A stretch of DNA of 64,000 nt from Anaerolinea sp. (GTDB taxonomy: Bacteria; Chloroflexota; Anaerolineae; Anaerolineales; Anaerolineaceae): the NCBI GenBank assembly GCA_029975055.1, contig JARKPU010000013.1:558001-622000 (forward strand). The letters are read 5' to 3'. A model generated the notes under the pieces. It was not told the origin of the DNA and ran no database searches. It was given only the letters and a program-made list of their open reading frames with translations. Shown piece after piece: positions 41,933-50,095 of the stretch (its first letter is position 1; the number at the start of each line of letters is the position of its first letter). The translations under genes were made by a program, and so were the position numbers.

Positions 41933-42962
41933 AACAAAAATTGCATGGGCTGAAGCGGTGTGGAATCCAACGATCGGCTGTACGCGGGTGAGCGAGGGTT
42001 GTCGGAATTGCTATGCGGAGCGCATGGCCGCGCGCTTGGAAATGATGCACAAACCAGAGTATGGAGGCCTGCTAACCAGCGCCGGACGGTGGAATGGCGA
42101 GGTCAAACTGCTCGATGAGCGCCTGGGCCAGCCGCTGCGCTGGAAGAAGCCGCGGCGGATTTTTGTGGATTCGATGAGCGATCTGTTCCATGAGGCAGTT
42201 CCGTTCGAATTCATCGACAAGGTGTTTGGGGTGATGGGGCGCTCACAGCAGCATAGATTTATGATCTTGACCAAACGGCCGCATCGCATGCTGGAATATT
42301 TTCAAACTACGGGGCTTTACCGGCGCATCCTCGGATGGGCCTTTAATATCGATGGGAGCATGGCGTTGAGCAATGCACAGATCGGAAACGGGATATCGAA
42401 TCCGGTGAGCTTCCCGTGGGAGAATGTGTGGCTGGGCATCAGCGCGGAAGATCAAAAGACCTGGGACCAGAGATATCCCATTTTGCTCCGGATACCTGCC
42501 GCGCTACGATTTGCCAGTCTCGAACCGCTTTTAAATCGGATCGATATGGGTTTGGGAGAATGTCCTGTCTGCGGCGGCTGTGGAGAAACAGCAGGTCATT
42601 ATAGCATGGAAGATGGCATGGACACCTGCGACGCATGCGGCGGATCAGGAAGGACCACCGACACGGTAGATTGGGTGATCTGCGGCGGGGAAAGCGGTCC
42701 GGAGGCCAGGGCGACGCACCCTGAATGGGTAAGGTCGATTCGAGATCAATGCCAGGATGCAGGCGTTCCGTTCTTCTTTAAGCAATGGGGAGAATGGTTT
42801 CCGAAGCAAGAACCACAGCCGTTATCGTCGATGGCCGCGCGCGGAAAGGTGCCGATCGAGGGAAATATCTCGGTTCGGCTCGGCAAGAGACAAGCGGGCA
42901 ATCTGCTCGATGGGCAAAAATGGGAGGAGTATCCACATGGAACCGACGCGGAAGAAGATTAA
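41925..42962 (+). CDS. DUF5131 (phage Gp37/Gp68) protein with zinc-finger insert
   Basis: The 345-residue protein shares the family frame of the island copy at 27525: IAWAEAVWNPTIGCTRVSEG, three Cys at C19, C26 and C29, [39 protein letters not shown] and FFFKQWGEW. It is about 110 residues longer. Part of the excess is an insert near residues 212-244 with CPVCGGCG and CDACGGSG, a DnaJ-like CxxCxGxG zinc finger. No TcmP partner is near. Reaction unknown. Codon use is GC-rich like the phage, so it is not a recent copy of the island gene. Confidence 0.9.
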   Translation: MAKTKIAWAEAVWNPTIGCTRVSEGCRNCYAERMAARLEMMHKPEYGGLLTSAGRWNGEVKLLDERLGQPLRWKKPRRIFVDSMSDLFHEAVPFEFIDKVFGVMGRSQQHRFMILTKRPHRMLEYFQTTGLYRRILGWAFNIDGSMALSNAQIGNGISNPVSFPWENVWLGISAEDQKTWDQRYPILLRIPAALRFASLEPLLNRIDMGLGECPVCGGCGETAGHYSMEDGMDTCDACGGSGRTTDTVDWVICGGESGPEARATHPEWVRSIRDQCQDAGVPFFFKQWGEWFPKQEPQPLSSMAARGKVPIEGNISVRLGKRQAGNLLDGQKWEEYPHGTDAEED

Positions 42963-43134
42963 TCAGCCGCGCGTGCTGATCACGATCAGCGCGCAGGGCA
43001 GCAAGAAATTCAAGCAGCAGCTGGTGGATAAGATTTACGAATTGCTGATGGATGAGGATTTCCTGATGGAAGCTTCAAAGCCCGGTAACGGGCTAACGTT
43101 CAATTCTAGCTTACCGCCGAGAGAGATATTTTGA
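42937..43134 (+). CDS. Small hypothetical phage protein
   Basis: The 65-residue protein MEPTRKKINQPRVLITISAQ... has a strand then helices (KKFKQQLVDKIYELLMDEDF). GGAGGAG lies seven nt before the ATG, which sets a start inside the 3' end of the DUF5131 gene. Function unknown. Confidence 0.55.
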   Translation: MEPTRKKINQPRVLITISAQGSKKFKQQLVDKIYELLMDEDFLMEASKPGNGLTFNSSLPPREIF

Positions 43135-43376
43135 TGAACAACGACACAAACATGGCCCGGTTCCTGCGCGTGGCTGTGGTCCGGAATATATTCAGGCAGG
43201 ATATGATCTCGCGCGAGGATGCGCTGGAAATTTTGGATGGCAACCTGACACCCAGCAACCCATCGACGCATTACGACGACCGCGAGCTGCTCGATCTATC
43301 GGTAGAGGAAGTCATGAAACGGCTGGGTATCGAAAAGCCAGAGGTGAGCGATGGACAATCGACTGATGGAGCTTGA
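43134..43376 (+). CDS. Small hypothetical phage protein
   Basis: The 80-residue helical protein MNNDTNMARFLRVAVVRNIF... begins at the ATG overlapping the previous stop (TGATG). It contains REDALEILDGNLTPSNPSTH. It overlaps the following HTH gene by 26 nt. No family recognised. Confidence 0.5.
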   Translation: MNNDTNMARFLRVAVVRNIFRQDMISREDALEILDGNLTPSNPSTHYDDRELLDLSVEEVMKRLGIEKPEVSDGQSTDGA

Positions 43377-43596
43377 ATTCGTGATGGGAACGCGCGGATA
43401 TCTACGCTTAAAAGAGGTTGTCGAAGAACTGCGCTTGCTGGCCAACAGCATGAGTTCTGAGAAAGCCCTGGCCGAGAAAATCGGTATCTCGCCGGCATAT
43501 TTGAACGATATCCTGTCCGGGCGAAGAAATCCAGGGCCGATGGTGCTCAAGTTTTTGAAACTGGAAAAACGAACGGTTTACGTGGAGAAGAAATGA
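43351..43596 (+). CDS. XRE-family HTH protein (Cro-like)
   Basis: The 81-residue protein carries an HTH in EKALAEKIGISPAYLNDILS near residues 37-57 and little else, the size of Cro-type regulators. GAGGTG precedes the ATG. Its stop overlaps the next HTH gene by 4 nt. It may control the late or early switch of the phage. Confidence 0.72.
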   Translation: MDNRLMELEFVMGTRGYLRLKEVVEELRLLANSMSSEKALAEKIGISPAYLNDILSGRRNPGPMVLKFLKLEKRTVYVEKK

Positions 43597-43829
43597 GGGC
43601 GCTGGGCCTGATCAGTTACGGCGAATATATTCACCTGGAGCGCCGGCGGCAGAAACTGACCTGTACGGAACTCGCCAGGAAGGCAGGGATTGGCCGGAGC
43701 ACGCTTTGGAGGATAGAGAAATCGGATTTGACCATCGAATTATCGTCATTGGCCAAAGTTCTCGAGGCGTTGGGCGTGGAAATGCGGGTGAAACTAAAAC
43801 TGAAAGAGGATAACCAAAATGAATTGTAA
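43593..43829 (+). CDS. XRE-family HTH protein
   Basis: The 78-residue protein has a typical XRE HTH, CTELARKAGIGRSTLWRIEK near residues 24-43, and a C-terminal strand EMRVKLKLK. It is coupled by ATGA to the preceding HTH gene. The two share only the fold, so they probably read different sites or form a heteromer. Confidence 0.75.
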   Translation: MRALGLISYGEYIHLERRRQKLTCTELARKAGIGRSTLWRIEKSDLTIELSSLAKVLEALGVEMRVKLKLKEDNQNEL

Positions 43830-44031
43830 AAATCCGGCGGTCTACCGCTACACCTGGCCCGGGGAGAATGAATCTTATGCCTGCCTGATTCATGCGATCG
43901 GGCTGGTGAATGTCGCGTTTGGGATTGGTCTTCACCTCCAGATGATCCGGTTGAACCTGGGCGAAATGGTCGAACATGAATGCAGTCAAATCGTGAGTGC
44001 CGAAGAGGAGAAACCCGATGTGGTGCGATGA
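43819..44031 (+). CDS. Small hypothetical phage protein
   Basis: The 70-residue protein MNCKNPAVYRYTWPGENESY... has Cys3, Cys22 and Cys55 and His near each, which could bind one zinc. It overlaps its neighbours by 11 and 14 nt. No family recognised. Confidence 0.5.
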   Translation: MNCKNPAVYRYTWPGENESYACLIHAIGLVNVAFGIGLHLQMIRLNLGEMVEHECSQIVSAEEEKPDVVR

Positions 44032-44515
44032 GTTCGATGGCGATCTATATAAACTGGTGCCGCAGGCGCGCGAGGCGATCGCAGGGGTGGCGCATATCGA
44101 TCTGGTGACGTATGGCAGCGTCTGGAAGGATGGCCGGCTGAACCACCCGAGCGTGTGGAATACGGATATGGGCAGCGCGGCCTGGTTCGGGTTGAAAAAC
44201 GGCAAGCCCTTCAAACCTGCGGCATATTTCACCCTGGAACCGTTGGTGGAATGTACCTTCGAGGAAGCATGCCGCTCGGGATGGGTACAGGGCTGGGTGC
44301 TGCTTATCCTGGGCCGGCCACTGGCGAACTTCGCGCATCCCGATATGCGCGAGCCGTTCAACGAGCTGCTATTTCATGCGAGAGGAATTCATAAATTACC
44401 CGAGGACCGGGTGGTGGCGCTGCAGCATCTAGTGGCCGGGCAGTTGAAATTCATCTCCAGCATGCTCGAACGGACAATCTACTATCACGGAGGGGCGCAT
44501 GCAGATCGTGTATGA
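44018..44515 (+). CDS. Hypothetical phage protein
   Basis: The 165-residue soluble protein begins MWCDEFDGDLYKLVPQAREA. GAGGAG sits eight nt upstream, which supports this ATG over one 21 nt earlier. It has a mixed fold with a helical end. No family is recognised. Confidence 0.55.
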   Translation: MWCDEFDGDLYKLVPQAREAIAGVAHIDLVTYGSVWKDGRLNHPSVWNTDMGSAAWFGLKNGKPFKPAAYFTLEPLVECTFEEACRSGWVQGWVLLILGRPLANFAHPDMREPFNELLFHARGIHKLPEDRVVALQHLVAGQLKFISSMLERTIYYHGGAHADRV

Positions 44516-44756
44516 CTTGGGCCGCGGGCTGATGTGCGGCGGGGTGCTGCTGGCGTTTTTCTTCGTGCTGCTGCTGGCGGTGATGCTGGGCAGCCGGGCG
44601 GCGAGGCGGCAGGAGGCCGGGGAGGCTGAGCGCAGAGTGGAGTCCCAGCGCCCGAGTGCCCAGGCGCCAAAGCCCGTTAAATTTGAGAGGCGCGTGATTG
44701 AAACGGTTGTACTCGACCCACGTCATGGAATGGCATCGAAGCCGCGTCATAAATAA
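44499..44756 (+). CDS. Single-pass phage membrane protein
   Basis: The 85-residue protein has one membrane helix (CGGVLLAFFFVLLLAVMLG) and a basic cytoplasmic tail rich in Arg. GGAGGGG precedes the ATG. Function unknown. Confidence 0.55.
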   Translation: MQIVYDLGRGLMCGGVLLAFFFVLLLAVMLGSRAARRQEAGEAERRVESQRPSAQAPKPVKFERRVIETVVLDPRHGMASKPRHK

Positions 44757-44760
44757 GCGC

Positions 44761-44952
44761 ATGCGGCCTCCACTAAAGATGAGGCGAGCGCGTGTGTGGC
44801 TTCGTTGCCTTCATTGTTCGCGGCGCCTGGCGCCGGTGGATTTGCGCGACGGGCGGACGTGCATCTCGGTGGGAACAGGCTATGCCACGGCACTCGAGCT
44901 GGTCTGCAGCTGCGGGCAGGTACGGCAGTTTCGCTCGAAGGCGGCCTTATGA
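44761..44952 (+). CDS. Small zinc-ribbon protein (start uncertain)
   Basis: The frame encodes LRCLHCSRRLAPVDLRDGRT and LELVCSCGQVRQF, a four-Cys ribbon like many phage small proteins. ATGs at 44698, 44728, 44761 and 44779 are all possible and none has a good ribosome-binding site. 44761 is the first after the previous gene. Its stop overlaps the next ATG (ATGA). Confidence 0.5.
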   Translation: MRPPLKMRRARVWLRCLHCSRRLAPVDLRDGRTCISVGTGYATALELVCSCGQVRQFRSKAAL

Positions 44953-45158
44953 CCTTAACCCAGTGCGTCGAATGTGCGGAGAAAGGGATCATTATGGCAA
45001 TCTCCACCCAGAACAGCTTGCTGCTGCAGCATGCCGGCTGGCGTTGGCTTCCGTGGAAGGTGGCAATGGTCGTGGAAGAACGGACGATTTACCAGCACGC
45101 CTGGTTCTGTCTGCGGTGTGCGCAATCGAAAGCGAGCGGACAAAACCGTAACGAATGA
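44949..45158 (+). CDS. Small Cys-rich phage protein
   Basis: The 69-residue protein has CVECAEKG near the start and CLRCAQSK near the end, a split zinc site around a hydrophobic core. Its ATG overlaps the previous stop. It is the last gene before a promoter-terminator unit and the lysis genes. Confidence 0.5.
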   Translation: MTLTQCVECAEKGIIMAISTQNSLLLQHAGWRWLPWKVAMVVEERTIYQHAWFCLRCAQSKASGQNRNE

Positions 45159-45189
45159 AATTGATATGTTTTTTCGTAACGATATGCTG

Positions 45190-45298
45190 TATAATCAAGG
45201 CAGGCCGATGCGTGCCGTGTGAGCCCTAAAAGGGCATGGACACATCAATCCGGGGATTAGCTCCCGGCCTTTCCGATCTCGGGAAGGCCGGGAGTTTT
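45190..45298 (+). ncRNA. Putative phage small RNA or leader
   Basis: TATAAT at 45190-45195 is followed from about 45202 by roughly 95 nt with no gene. Stems are GTGT/ACAC (45217-45220 with 45240-45243) around GCCC-TAAAA-GGGC, then a strong terminator. This is the shape of a free small RNA or an attenuated leader for the lysis operon. A -35 is not convincing. Confidence 0.55.
45261..45298 (+). terminator. Strong intrinsic terminator before the lysis cassette
   Basis: CTCCCGGCCTTTCC (45261-45274) pairs with GGGAAGGCCGGGAG (45281-45294) around GATCTC with one wobble, followed by TTTT. It separates early from late genes and could be an antitermination control point. Confidence 0.85.
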
Positions 45299-45318
45299 GC
45301 GTTTAAGGGAGGTTTGCG

Positions 45319-45816
45319 GTGAAGGTTTCCAAAGTGTTTTTCTCGATCCTGCTGACGGTCCTGCTCGCGCTAATCGGCGCGGCCGTCTTTTTCATGCCGG
45401 CGGTGGCTGCCCCAATGAGTCAGGACAGCCCGCCGGCCGTCGAGTACAGCCAGGAGGCGATGCTGGCGCTGGCGGGGGCGGCGATCTCGCTGGCCTTTAG
45501 CTACATCCCAGGCCTGCGCACCAGGTTCGCGAAGTTATCCGATGAAACGAAGAAATTGATCATGGCCGGGGTGCTGGCGGGGGTGACGGCGGCGGTGGTC
45601 GCTCTATCGTGCTACGGGTGGATCTCGACGAGCATCTCGTGCACCCGGTACGGCCTCGAGCGCGTGCTGATGGATTTCTTGATCATGGCAGCGGTCAACC
45701 AGGGCGTGTATAAGCTGACGCCGGCGGCCAGGGATGTGAGAGAGGTCAAAGGCATGCTAATCGTACCCCAGCCAGGCGAGACCGACCCCGGCGAGTGGCC
45801 GGGCTACCCGGGCTAG
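45319..45816 (+). CDS. Holin-like membrane protein
   Basis: The 165-residue protein has an N-terminal hydrophobic segment that could be a signal (FFSILLTVLLALIGAAVFFM) and two or three more membrane stretches near residues 45-65, 82-102 and 115-130. GGGAGG precedes a GTG start. It lies three genes before the endolysin, so a holin or pore role is likely. The size is large for a class I holin. Confidence 0.6.
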   Translation: MKVSKVFFSILLTVLLALIGAAVFFMPAVAAPMSQDSPPAVEYSQEAMLALAGAAISLAFSYIPGLRTRFAKLSDETKKLIMAGVLAGVTAAVVALSCYGWISTSISCTRYGLERVLMDFLIMAAVNQGVYKLTPAARDVREVKGMLIVPQPGETDPGEWPGYPG

Positions 45817-45817
45817 C

Positions 45818-46090
45818 ATGGTCGTGCCCTTGATGATCGTGGCCTGGGCTTTCACGATCGCGGCGGTTTTCTGCCTGGTGGATGCGATCATCGCGCGGCC
45901 GATCTCGAGGCAGATGTTCCGCGTGTTTCAATGTTTTGCGTTCACGCTGGCCGCGGTTGTGTATTGGAGCTCAACGCTGCAGCACGCGACGATACCGGCG
46001 CCGGAGATCCGCCTGGCGCTGCTGATGATCATCGTTTTCAGCATTTATGAAATTATCTCCAGATGGTCGGTAGGGGGACATAAACGATAA
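45818..46090 (+). CDS. Small three-pass membrane protein (lysis cassette)
   Basis: The 90-residue protein has three hydrophobic stretches (MIVAWAFTIAAVFCLVDAII; FAFTLAAVVYW; LALLMIIVFSIYEII) and a short basic tail. This is close to a class I holin in size and shape, and it competes with the previous gene for that role. The start is 1 nt past the upstream stop. Confidence 0.6.
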   Translation: MVVPLMIVAWAFTIAAVFCLVDAIIARPISRQMFRVFQCFAFTLAAVVYWSSTLQHATIPAPEIRLALLMIIVFSIYEIISRWSVGGHKR

Positions 46091-46465
46091 ATGGACATTC
46101 TCACGATTATCGGGTTTTGCACCGGCCTGGGCGGGATCATCACGGCGATCTGGACGGCGCGGTCTGCGGCGACGAAGCAGGAGCTGGAGAGCCTGCGCAA
46201 GACGATCAAGAGTCTGCAGGAGGAAAATTCCAGGCTGCAGACGGCGAACGATGCGCTGCGGGCGCGCATCGACGACCTGGAGGAGCGCAACCGGCTGCAG
46301 GACGAGGCCTCGGACTGCCTGACGGACCGCGTGAAGGTGCTGGAGAGTGAGAAGGCGGAGATGAAAATCCGCATCGCCACGCTGGAGGCGGACAACGCGC
46401 GGCTGGAACAGGAGAACGCGGCGCTGCGCGAGCGGATCGCGGAGCTGGAGAAAGGGACAAAGTAA
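46091..46465 (+). CDS. Membrane-anchored coiled-coil protein (spanin-like)
   Basis: The 124-residue protein has an N-terminal membrane helix (IIGFCTGLGGIITAIW) and then about 95 residues of coiled coil with heptads such as LEADNARLEQENAALRERIA. This is the layout of an inner-membrane spanin. No o-spanin lipoprotein is seen next to it. It immediately precedes the endolysin. Confidence 0.65.
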   Translation: MDILTIIGFCTGLGGIITAIWTARSAATKQELESLRKTIKSLQEENSRLQTANDALRARIDDLEERNRLQDEASDCLTDRVKVLESEKAEMKIRIATLEADNARLEQENAALRERIAELEKGTK

Positions 46466-47472
46466 TGGCATACACGGAGATCGGGATCGACACCAGCCAC
46501 TGGAACCCCTACCTCGACACGGCGAAGCTGAAGGGGTTGGATTTCATCATCGGGCGCATGGGCACGCAGCTCAACAACGTGCAGCCGGCGGGCTGGTTGG
46601 ACTCGACCTTCACAAACCACTGCCAGGTGGCGGCCGACCTGGACGTGCCCTACGGCGCGTACTGGTACGATGATTACACCTGGTTCCTGGACAACGGCTG
46701 GACGTGGGGTGCGATCAGCGACCTCTCGGCAGCCAACGATCCGCGCATCGTGACGATCAAGAAGGCGCTGTTCGCGGGCACGGCCATGCGGCGGGTGCAC
46801 TTCCTGGTCATCGACGTGGAGCAGGAAACGCGGGGCGGCAAGGAACTCATCGAGCCAAACTGGTGCAGCAAATCGGCGCAGACGCTCTTCGAGAACCTGC
46901 TGTGGATGATGAACCACGGCGAGCTGCCGGTCATGCCGATTCTGATCTACTCGCGCAAGAGTTTCGTAGACAAGTTCATCGCGAACGGGGCGCTCGAGGT
47001 GTGGATGCAGAACCAGTTAAAAAGCATCGGCCCTGAGCGCATGGGCTGTTGGGTAGCCGACTGGCGCTACAACCGCTCGAATAACGGGGTGTACAGCATG
47101 GCCACGCTGCCGGGCACGCTGCCACTGGAGACGAGCAAGCCAGCGCTGTTCTCGGACGTGCCGACCTGGATGTGGCAGTATGGCGCGGACAAGGGGCGCA
47201 TCGCCTATTTGGACGGTGTTTTCGACGATCGCAAGATCCCGCTGGCGGCGGACATCAACACGCTGATGCTGCCGCTCGAGAAGTTCTATCAGCGGGTGGG
47301 CTTCCAGGCGGTGGGCGAACCGTCCGATCCGGGCGATCCTAGCACGCCTCCTCCTATGGATGGGGATGTGAAGGCCAGCCTGGCACGCATCGAAGCCAAC
47401 CAGGCGGCGATGGCCACGGTCATGCTGGATGTGCAGCGCAAGATCACGCACGTGGATGGAGTGTTCAAGTGA
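46465..47472 (+). CDS. GH25-type endolysin
   Basis: The 335-residue protein starts TEIGIDTSHWNPYLDTAKLK with the GH25 N-terminal Asp near residue 9. FLVIDVEQE has the catalytic Asp and Glu near 117-119, and MWQYGADKG and DINTLM sit near the end, as in Cellosyl-type muramidases. It would cut peptidoglycan glycan chains. A Pro/Asp linker (PSDPGDPSTPPPMDGD) and a short helical tail follow and may bind a partner. No signal peptide, so export depends on the holin. Confidence 0.88.
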   Translation: MAYTEIGIDTSHWNPYLDTAKLKGLDFIIGRMGTQLNNVQPAGWLDSTFTNHCQVAADLDVPYGAYWYDDYTWFLDNGWTWGAISDLSAANDPRIVTIKKALFAGTAMRRVHFLVIDVEQETRGGKELIEPNWCSKSAQTLFENLLWMMNHGELPVMPILIYSRKSFVDKFIANGALEVWMQNQLKSIGPERMGCWVADWRYNRSNNGVYSMATLPGTLPLETSKPALFSDVPTWMWQYGADKGRIAYLDGVFDDRKIPLAADINTLMLPLEKFYQRVGFQAVGEPSDPGDPSTPPPMDGDVKASLARIEANQAAMATVMLDVQRKITHVDGVFK

Positions 47473-47903
47473 GACGGGCGGCGCAGATCTGCGCGGATCC
47501 GGGATGCGGCGAGGTCACCCGTAACCATTTCTGCGGGGTCCATACTCCGCAGCATGGGGGCTACGATGAGAGGCGGGGGTCCTCTGCGAGCAGGGGGTAT
47601 GGGTCCAACTGGCGCAAACTACGGCGCATCAAGTTGAATCAAGATCCGGTGTGCGAGGATCCCGAGGGGCGGCATCCTGGGGTGGTGGCGGCGGCAACGC
47701 AGGTAGACCACATCATCCCGCTGGCGCGAGGTGGAACCAACGCGATGGTAAACCTGCAAAGCCTATGCGAGTCGTGCCACTCTCACAAGACAGCGACACA
47801 GGATGGCGGCTGGGGTAGGGAGGGTCCAATCTCTATGGCGGCGAAAGGCGAGACCGTGCGGCGAGGTGAAAAATTTTATGTACGGGATGGGGAGGGGCGG
47901 TAG
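47469..47903 (+). CDS. Phage HNH endonuclease
   Basis: The 144-residue protein has an N-terminal Cys pair (CADPGCG, HFCGVH), the core VDHIIPLARGGTNAMVNLQS and LCESCHSHKT. These are the His-Asn-His metal site and zinc-knuckle Cys. HNH enzymes encoded just before terminase assist cos-type genome cutting. The start is GTG and overlaps the endolysin stop by 4 nt. Confidence 0.88.
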   Translation: MRRAAQICADPGCGEVTRNHFCGVHTPQHGGYDERRGSSASRGYGSNWRKLRRIKLNQDPVCEDPEGRHPGVVAAATQVDHIIPLARGGTNAMVNLQSLCESCHSHKTATQDGGWGREGPISMAAKGETVRRGEKFYVRDGEGR

Positions 47904-47909
47904 CGTGCG

Positions 47910-48404
47910 ATGCCAGGCCCTGTACCCAAGCCAGCAGGCACCCGTCAACGCCGCAACCGGGCGAGCTCGCGGGCGATGTTGCCACCAGAGGACAACCCCC
48001 GGCAGCGCGCGCCCAGCCTGCCCAAGCCTCTACGAGTCACACGAAAGCGGAAAGAGGGAGAGGTTGAGGAAGATCGAGCCTGGAACCCCCTCGCGGTGCA
48101 CTGGTGGGAGACGATCTGGTCCAGCCCGCTGGCCAGCGAGTTCATCCGGGCGGACGAGCCAGCCATCATCCGGACGTTCATGCTGGTGGACCGCTTCGGG
48201 CGGACTGGCAGCCTGGAAGTGGCAAAGGAGATCCGCATGATGGAGGACCGGCTGGGCCTCACGCCGATCGCGCGGCGCCGGTTGGAGTGGAGCATCGACC
48301 AGGGCGAGGCTGCAAAAGACCGAGTGAAGAGACGCGAGGACGAACGCGCCCGGAAGGATGCGATCAGGGTCGATGTTGTCGATGCGGACGAGGTTTTGAG
48401 TTAA
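47910..48404 (+). CDS. terS: Terminase small subunit (P27 family)
   Basis: The 164-residue protein opens with the basic P27-type start GPVPKPAGTRQRRNRASS and has helical WWETIWSSPLASEFIRADEP, with the conserved Trp pair. P27-type subunits recognise the packaging site and stimulate the large subunit. One base is shared with the next start. HNH, P27 and large-subunit order supports cohesive-end packaging. Confidence 0.82.
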   Translation: MPGPVPKPAGTRQRRNRASSRAMLPPEDNPRQRAPSLPKPLRVTRKRKEGEVEEDRAWNPLAVHWWETIWSSPLASEFIRADEPAIIRTFMLVDRFGRTGSLEVAKEIRMMEDRLGLTPIARRRLEWSIDQGEAAKDRVKRREDERARKDAIRVDVVDADEVLS

Positions 48405-50095
48405 TGAGCGTGCTGATGGTCCCGAAGGACACGATCAAATACCCCAGCCTGGGGCCGCAGGTGGCGGACTGGATGGAGGCGTATTTGATTTTCGGGCCTG
48501 GCGACATGCGCGGAAAACCCTACAAACTCGACCAGGAGAAGCGCGCGTTCCTATCGAAAATCTACCAGGTCTATCCCCAGGGGCATCCATTGGAAGGGCG
48601 ACGGCGGTTCAACCGAGCAGCGCTGAGCATCGCGAAGGGGAGCGCGAAAACCGAGTTCGGCGCGGGAATCGTGGCGGCGGAACTGCATCCGGAAGCGCCG
48701 GTGCGCTGCGATGGGTTCGATGCGTATGGCCAACCCGTTGGCCGACCGGTGAGCGATCCGTATATCCCGATGATTGCTTACACAGAGGAGCAAAGCGACG
48801 AGCTGGCCTACTACGCGCTGTACGTGATGCTCTCGGAGGGACCGCTGGCGGACGATTTCGACATCGGGCTCGAGCGGATCATGCGCGTCAACGGGGATGG
48901 GAAAGCGATCAGCCTCTCCGGAAGCCCGAACGCGCGCGACGGCGCACGCACGACGATGCAGTATTTCGATGAGACTCACCGATTCACGCAGGCGAAACAG
49001 AAGGACGCGCACCGGACGATGATGCACAACCTGCCGAAACGCTACATGAGCGACGCCTGGAGCCTGGAGACGACCACCAGTTTCACCCCGGGCGAGGGCA
49101 GCGTGGCAGAGAAGACGTTTGGGTACGCGATGATGATCGAGCAAGGGGAGATCGACGACGAGGACAGCAAGAAACTGTTCTTCTTCCACCGCCAGGCCTC
49201 GGACGGTTACAAACTGCAGCATGAGGATGGCACGCGGAATCGGGAGCAGATCCGGGCCGCGGTGATCGAGGCGCGCGGATGGGAACGCATGCTGGAGGCG
49301 GCCGCGCGCGGCGAAGAAACGGCGTGGGAGCGACCAGACCTGCTGATCAATGGCATCGTAGAACTAGGGATGGACCCGACCACGGACATCAACTACTTCG
49401 AGCGGGTGTATCTCAACCGGCCGGTGAAGGCGACGGATAAAGCGTTCAGCCTGGCGGAGTGGGAGAGCCTGAAGGTGCTCTTCATGCCCCCGCCGCGGTC
49501 GGTGATCACGCTGGGGTTCGATGGGGCGCGGTGGCGCGACAGCGTTGGCCTGGTGGCCACGCATCTGAAGAGCGGGTTCCAGTGGCCGGTCGGTCTCTGG
49601 GAAAAGCCGTTGACCGCGGGCGACGAATGGGAAGCGCCCGAGGAGCAGATCGACGCGCGGGTCGAGTTGATGTTCGAGGAGTATGAGGTCGTGAGGATGT
49701 ACTGCGACCCGTACCTTTGGGAAACCTTGATTGCGGAGTGGGCCGGTCGGCACGGCGAGAAGGTGGTAGTGGAATGGCGGACGAACCGCGAGAAACCAAT
49801 GGGTTACGCGATCAAGGCTTTCGAGACAGCGATCCATGCGCGGGAGTTGAGCCACAACGGGGATGCGAACTACAGCCGACACATCGCCAATGCCAAGAAA
49901 AAGAAACTTCCGGTGGTGGATGAGCACGGGAACGCGCTCTACACGATCTATAAAGAGGGAGCGGACAGCCCCAACAAGATCGACCTGGCTATGGCGGGTA
50001 TTTTGAGCTGGCAGGCGCGCACGGATGCGCTGACGGCCGGGGTTGACCCGGATGGAGGAAGTATCTATGACAAACGGGGAATCCTGACCCTATGA
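48404..50095 (+). CDS. terL: Terminase large subunit
   Basis: The 563-residue packaging ATPase-nuclease starts at the ATG overlapping the terS stop. A Walker A variant ALSIAKGSAKTEFGAGI lies near residues 72-88, Walker B with catalytic Glu is MQYFDETH near 185-192. Nuclease acids are in ITLGFDGARWRDS near 369, MYCDPYLWE near 433 and KIDLAMAG near 527. The motor pumps DNA into the prohead and cuts it. Length is normal. Confidence 0.92.
   Translation: MSVLMVPKDTIKYPSLGPQVADWMEAYLIFGPGDMRGKPYKLDQEKRAFLSKIYQVYPQGHPLEGRRRFNRAALSIAKGSAKTEFGAGIVAAELHPEAPVRCDGFDAYGQPVGRPVSDPYIPMIAYTEEQSDELAYYALYVMLSEGPLADDFDIGLERIMRVNGDGKAISLSGSPNARDGARTTMQYFDETHRFTQAKQKDAHRTMMHNLPKRYMSDAWSLETTTSFTPGEGSVAEKTFGYAMMIEQGEIDDEDSKKLFFFHRQASDGYKLQHEDGTRNREQIRAAVIEARGWERMLEAAARGEETAWERPDLLINGIVELGMDPTTDINYFERVYLNRPVKATDKAFSLAEWESLKVLFMPPPRSVITLGFDGARWRDSVGLVATHLKSGFQWPVGLWEKPLTAGDEWEAPEEQIDARVELMFEEYEVVRMYCDPYLWETLIAEWAGRHGEKVVVEWRTNREKPMGYAIKAFETAIHARELSHNGDANYSRHIANAKKKKLPVVDEHGNALYTIYKEGADSPNKIDLAMAGILSWQARTDALTAGVDPDGGSIYDKRGILTL

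Noticed and set aside
45161..45166. TTGATA as a -35 for the small RNA promoter
   Set aside because: It lies 23 nt before the TATAAT, too far for a sigma70 promoter.
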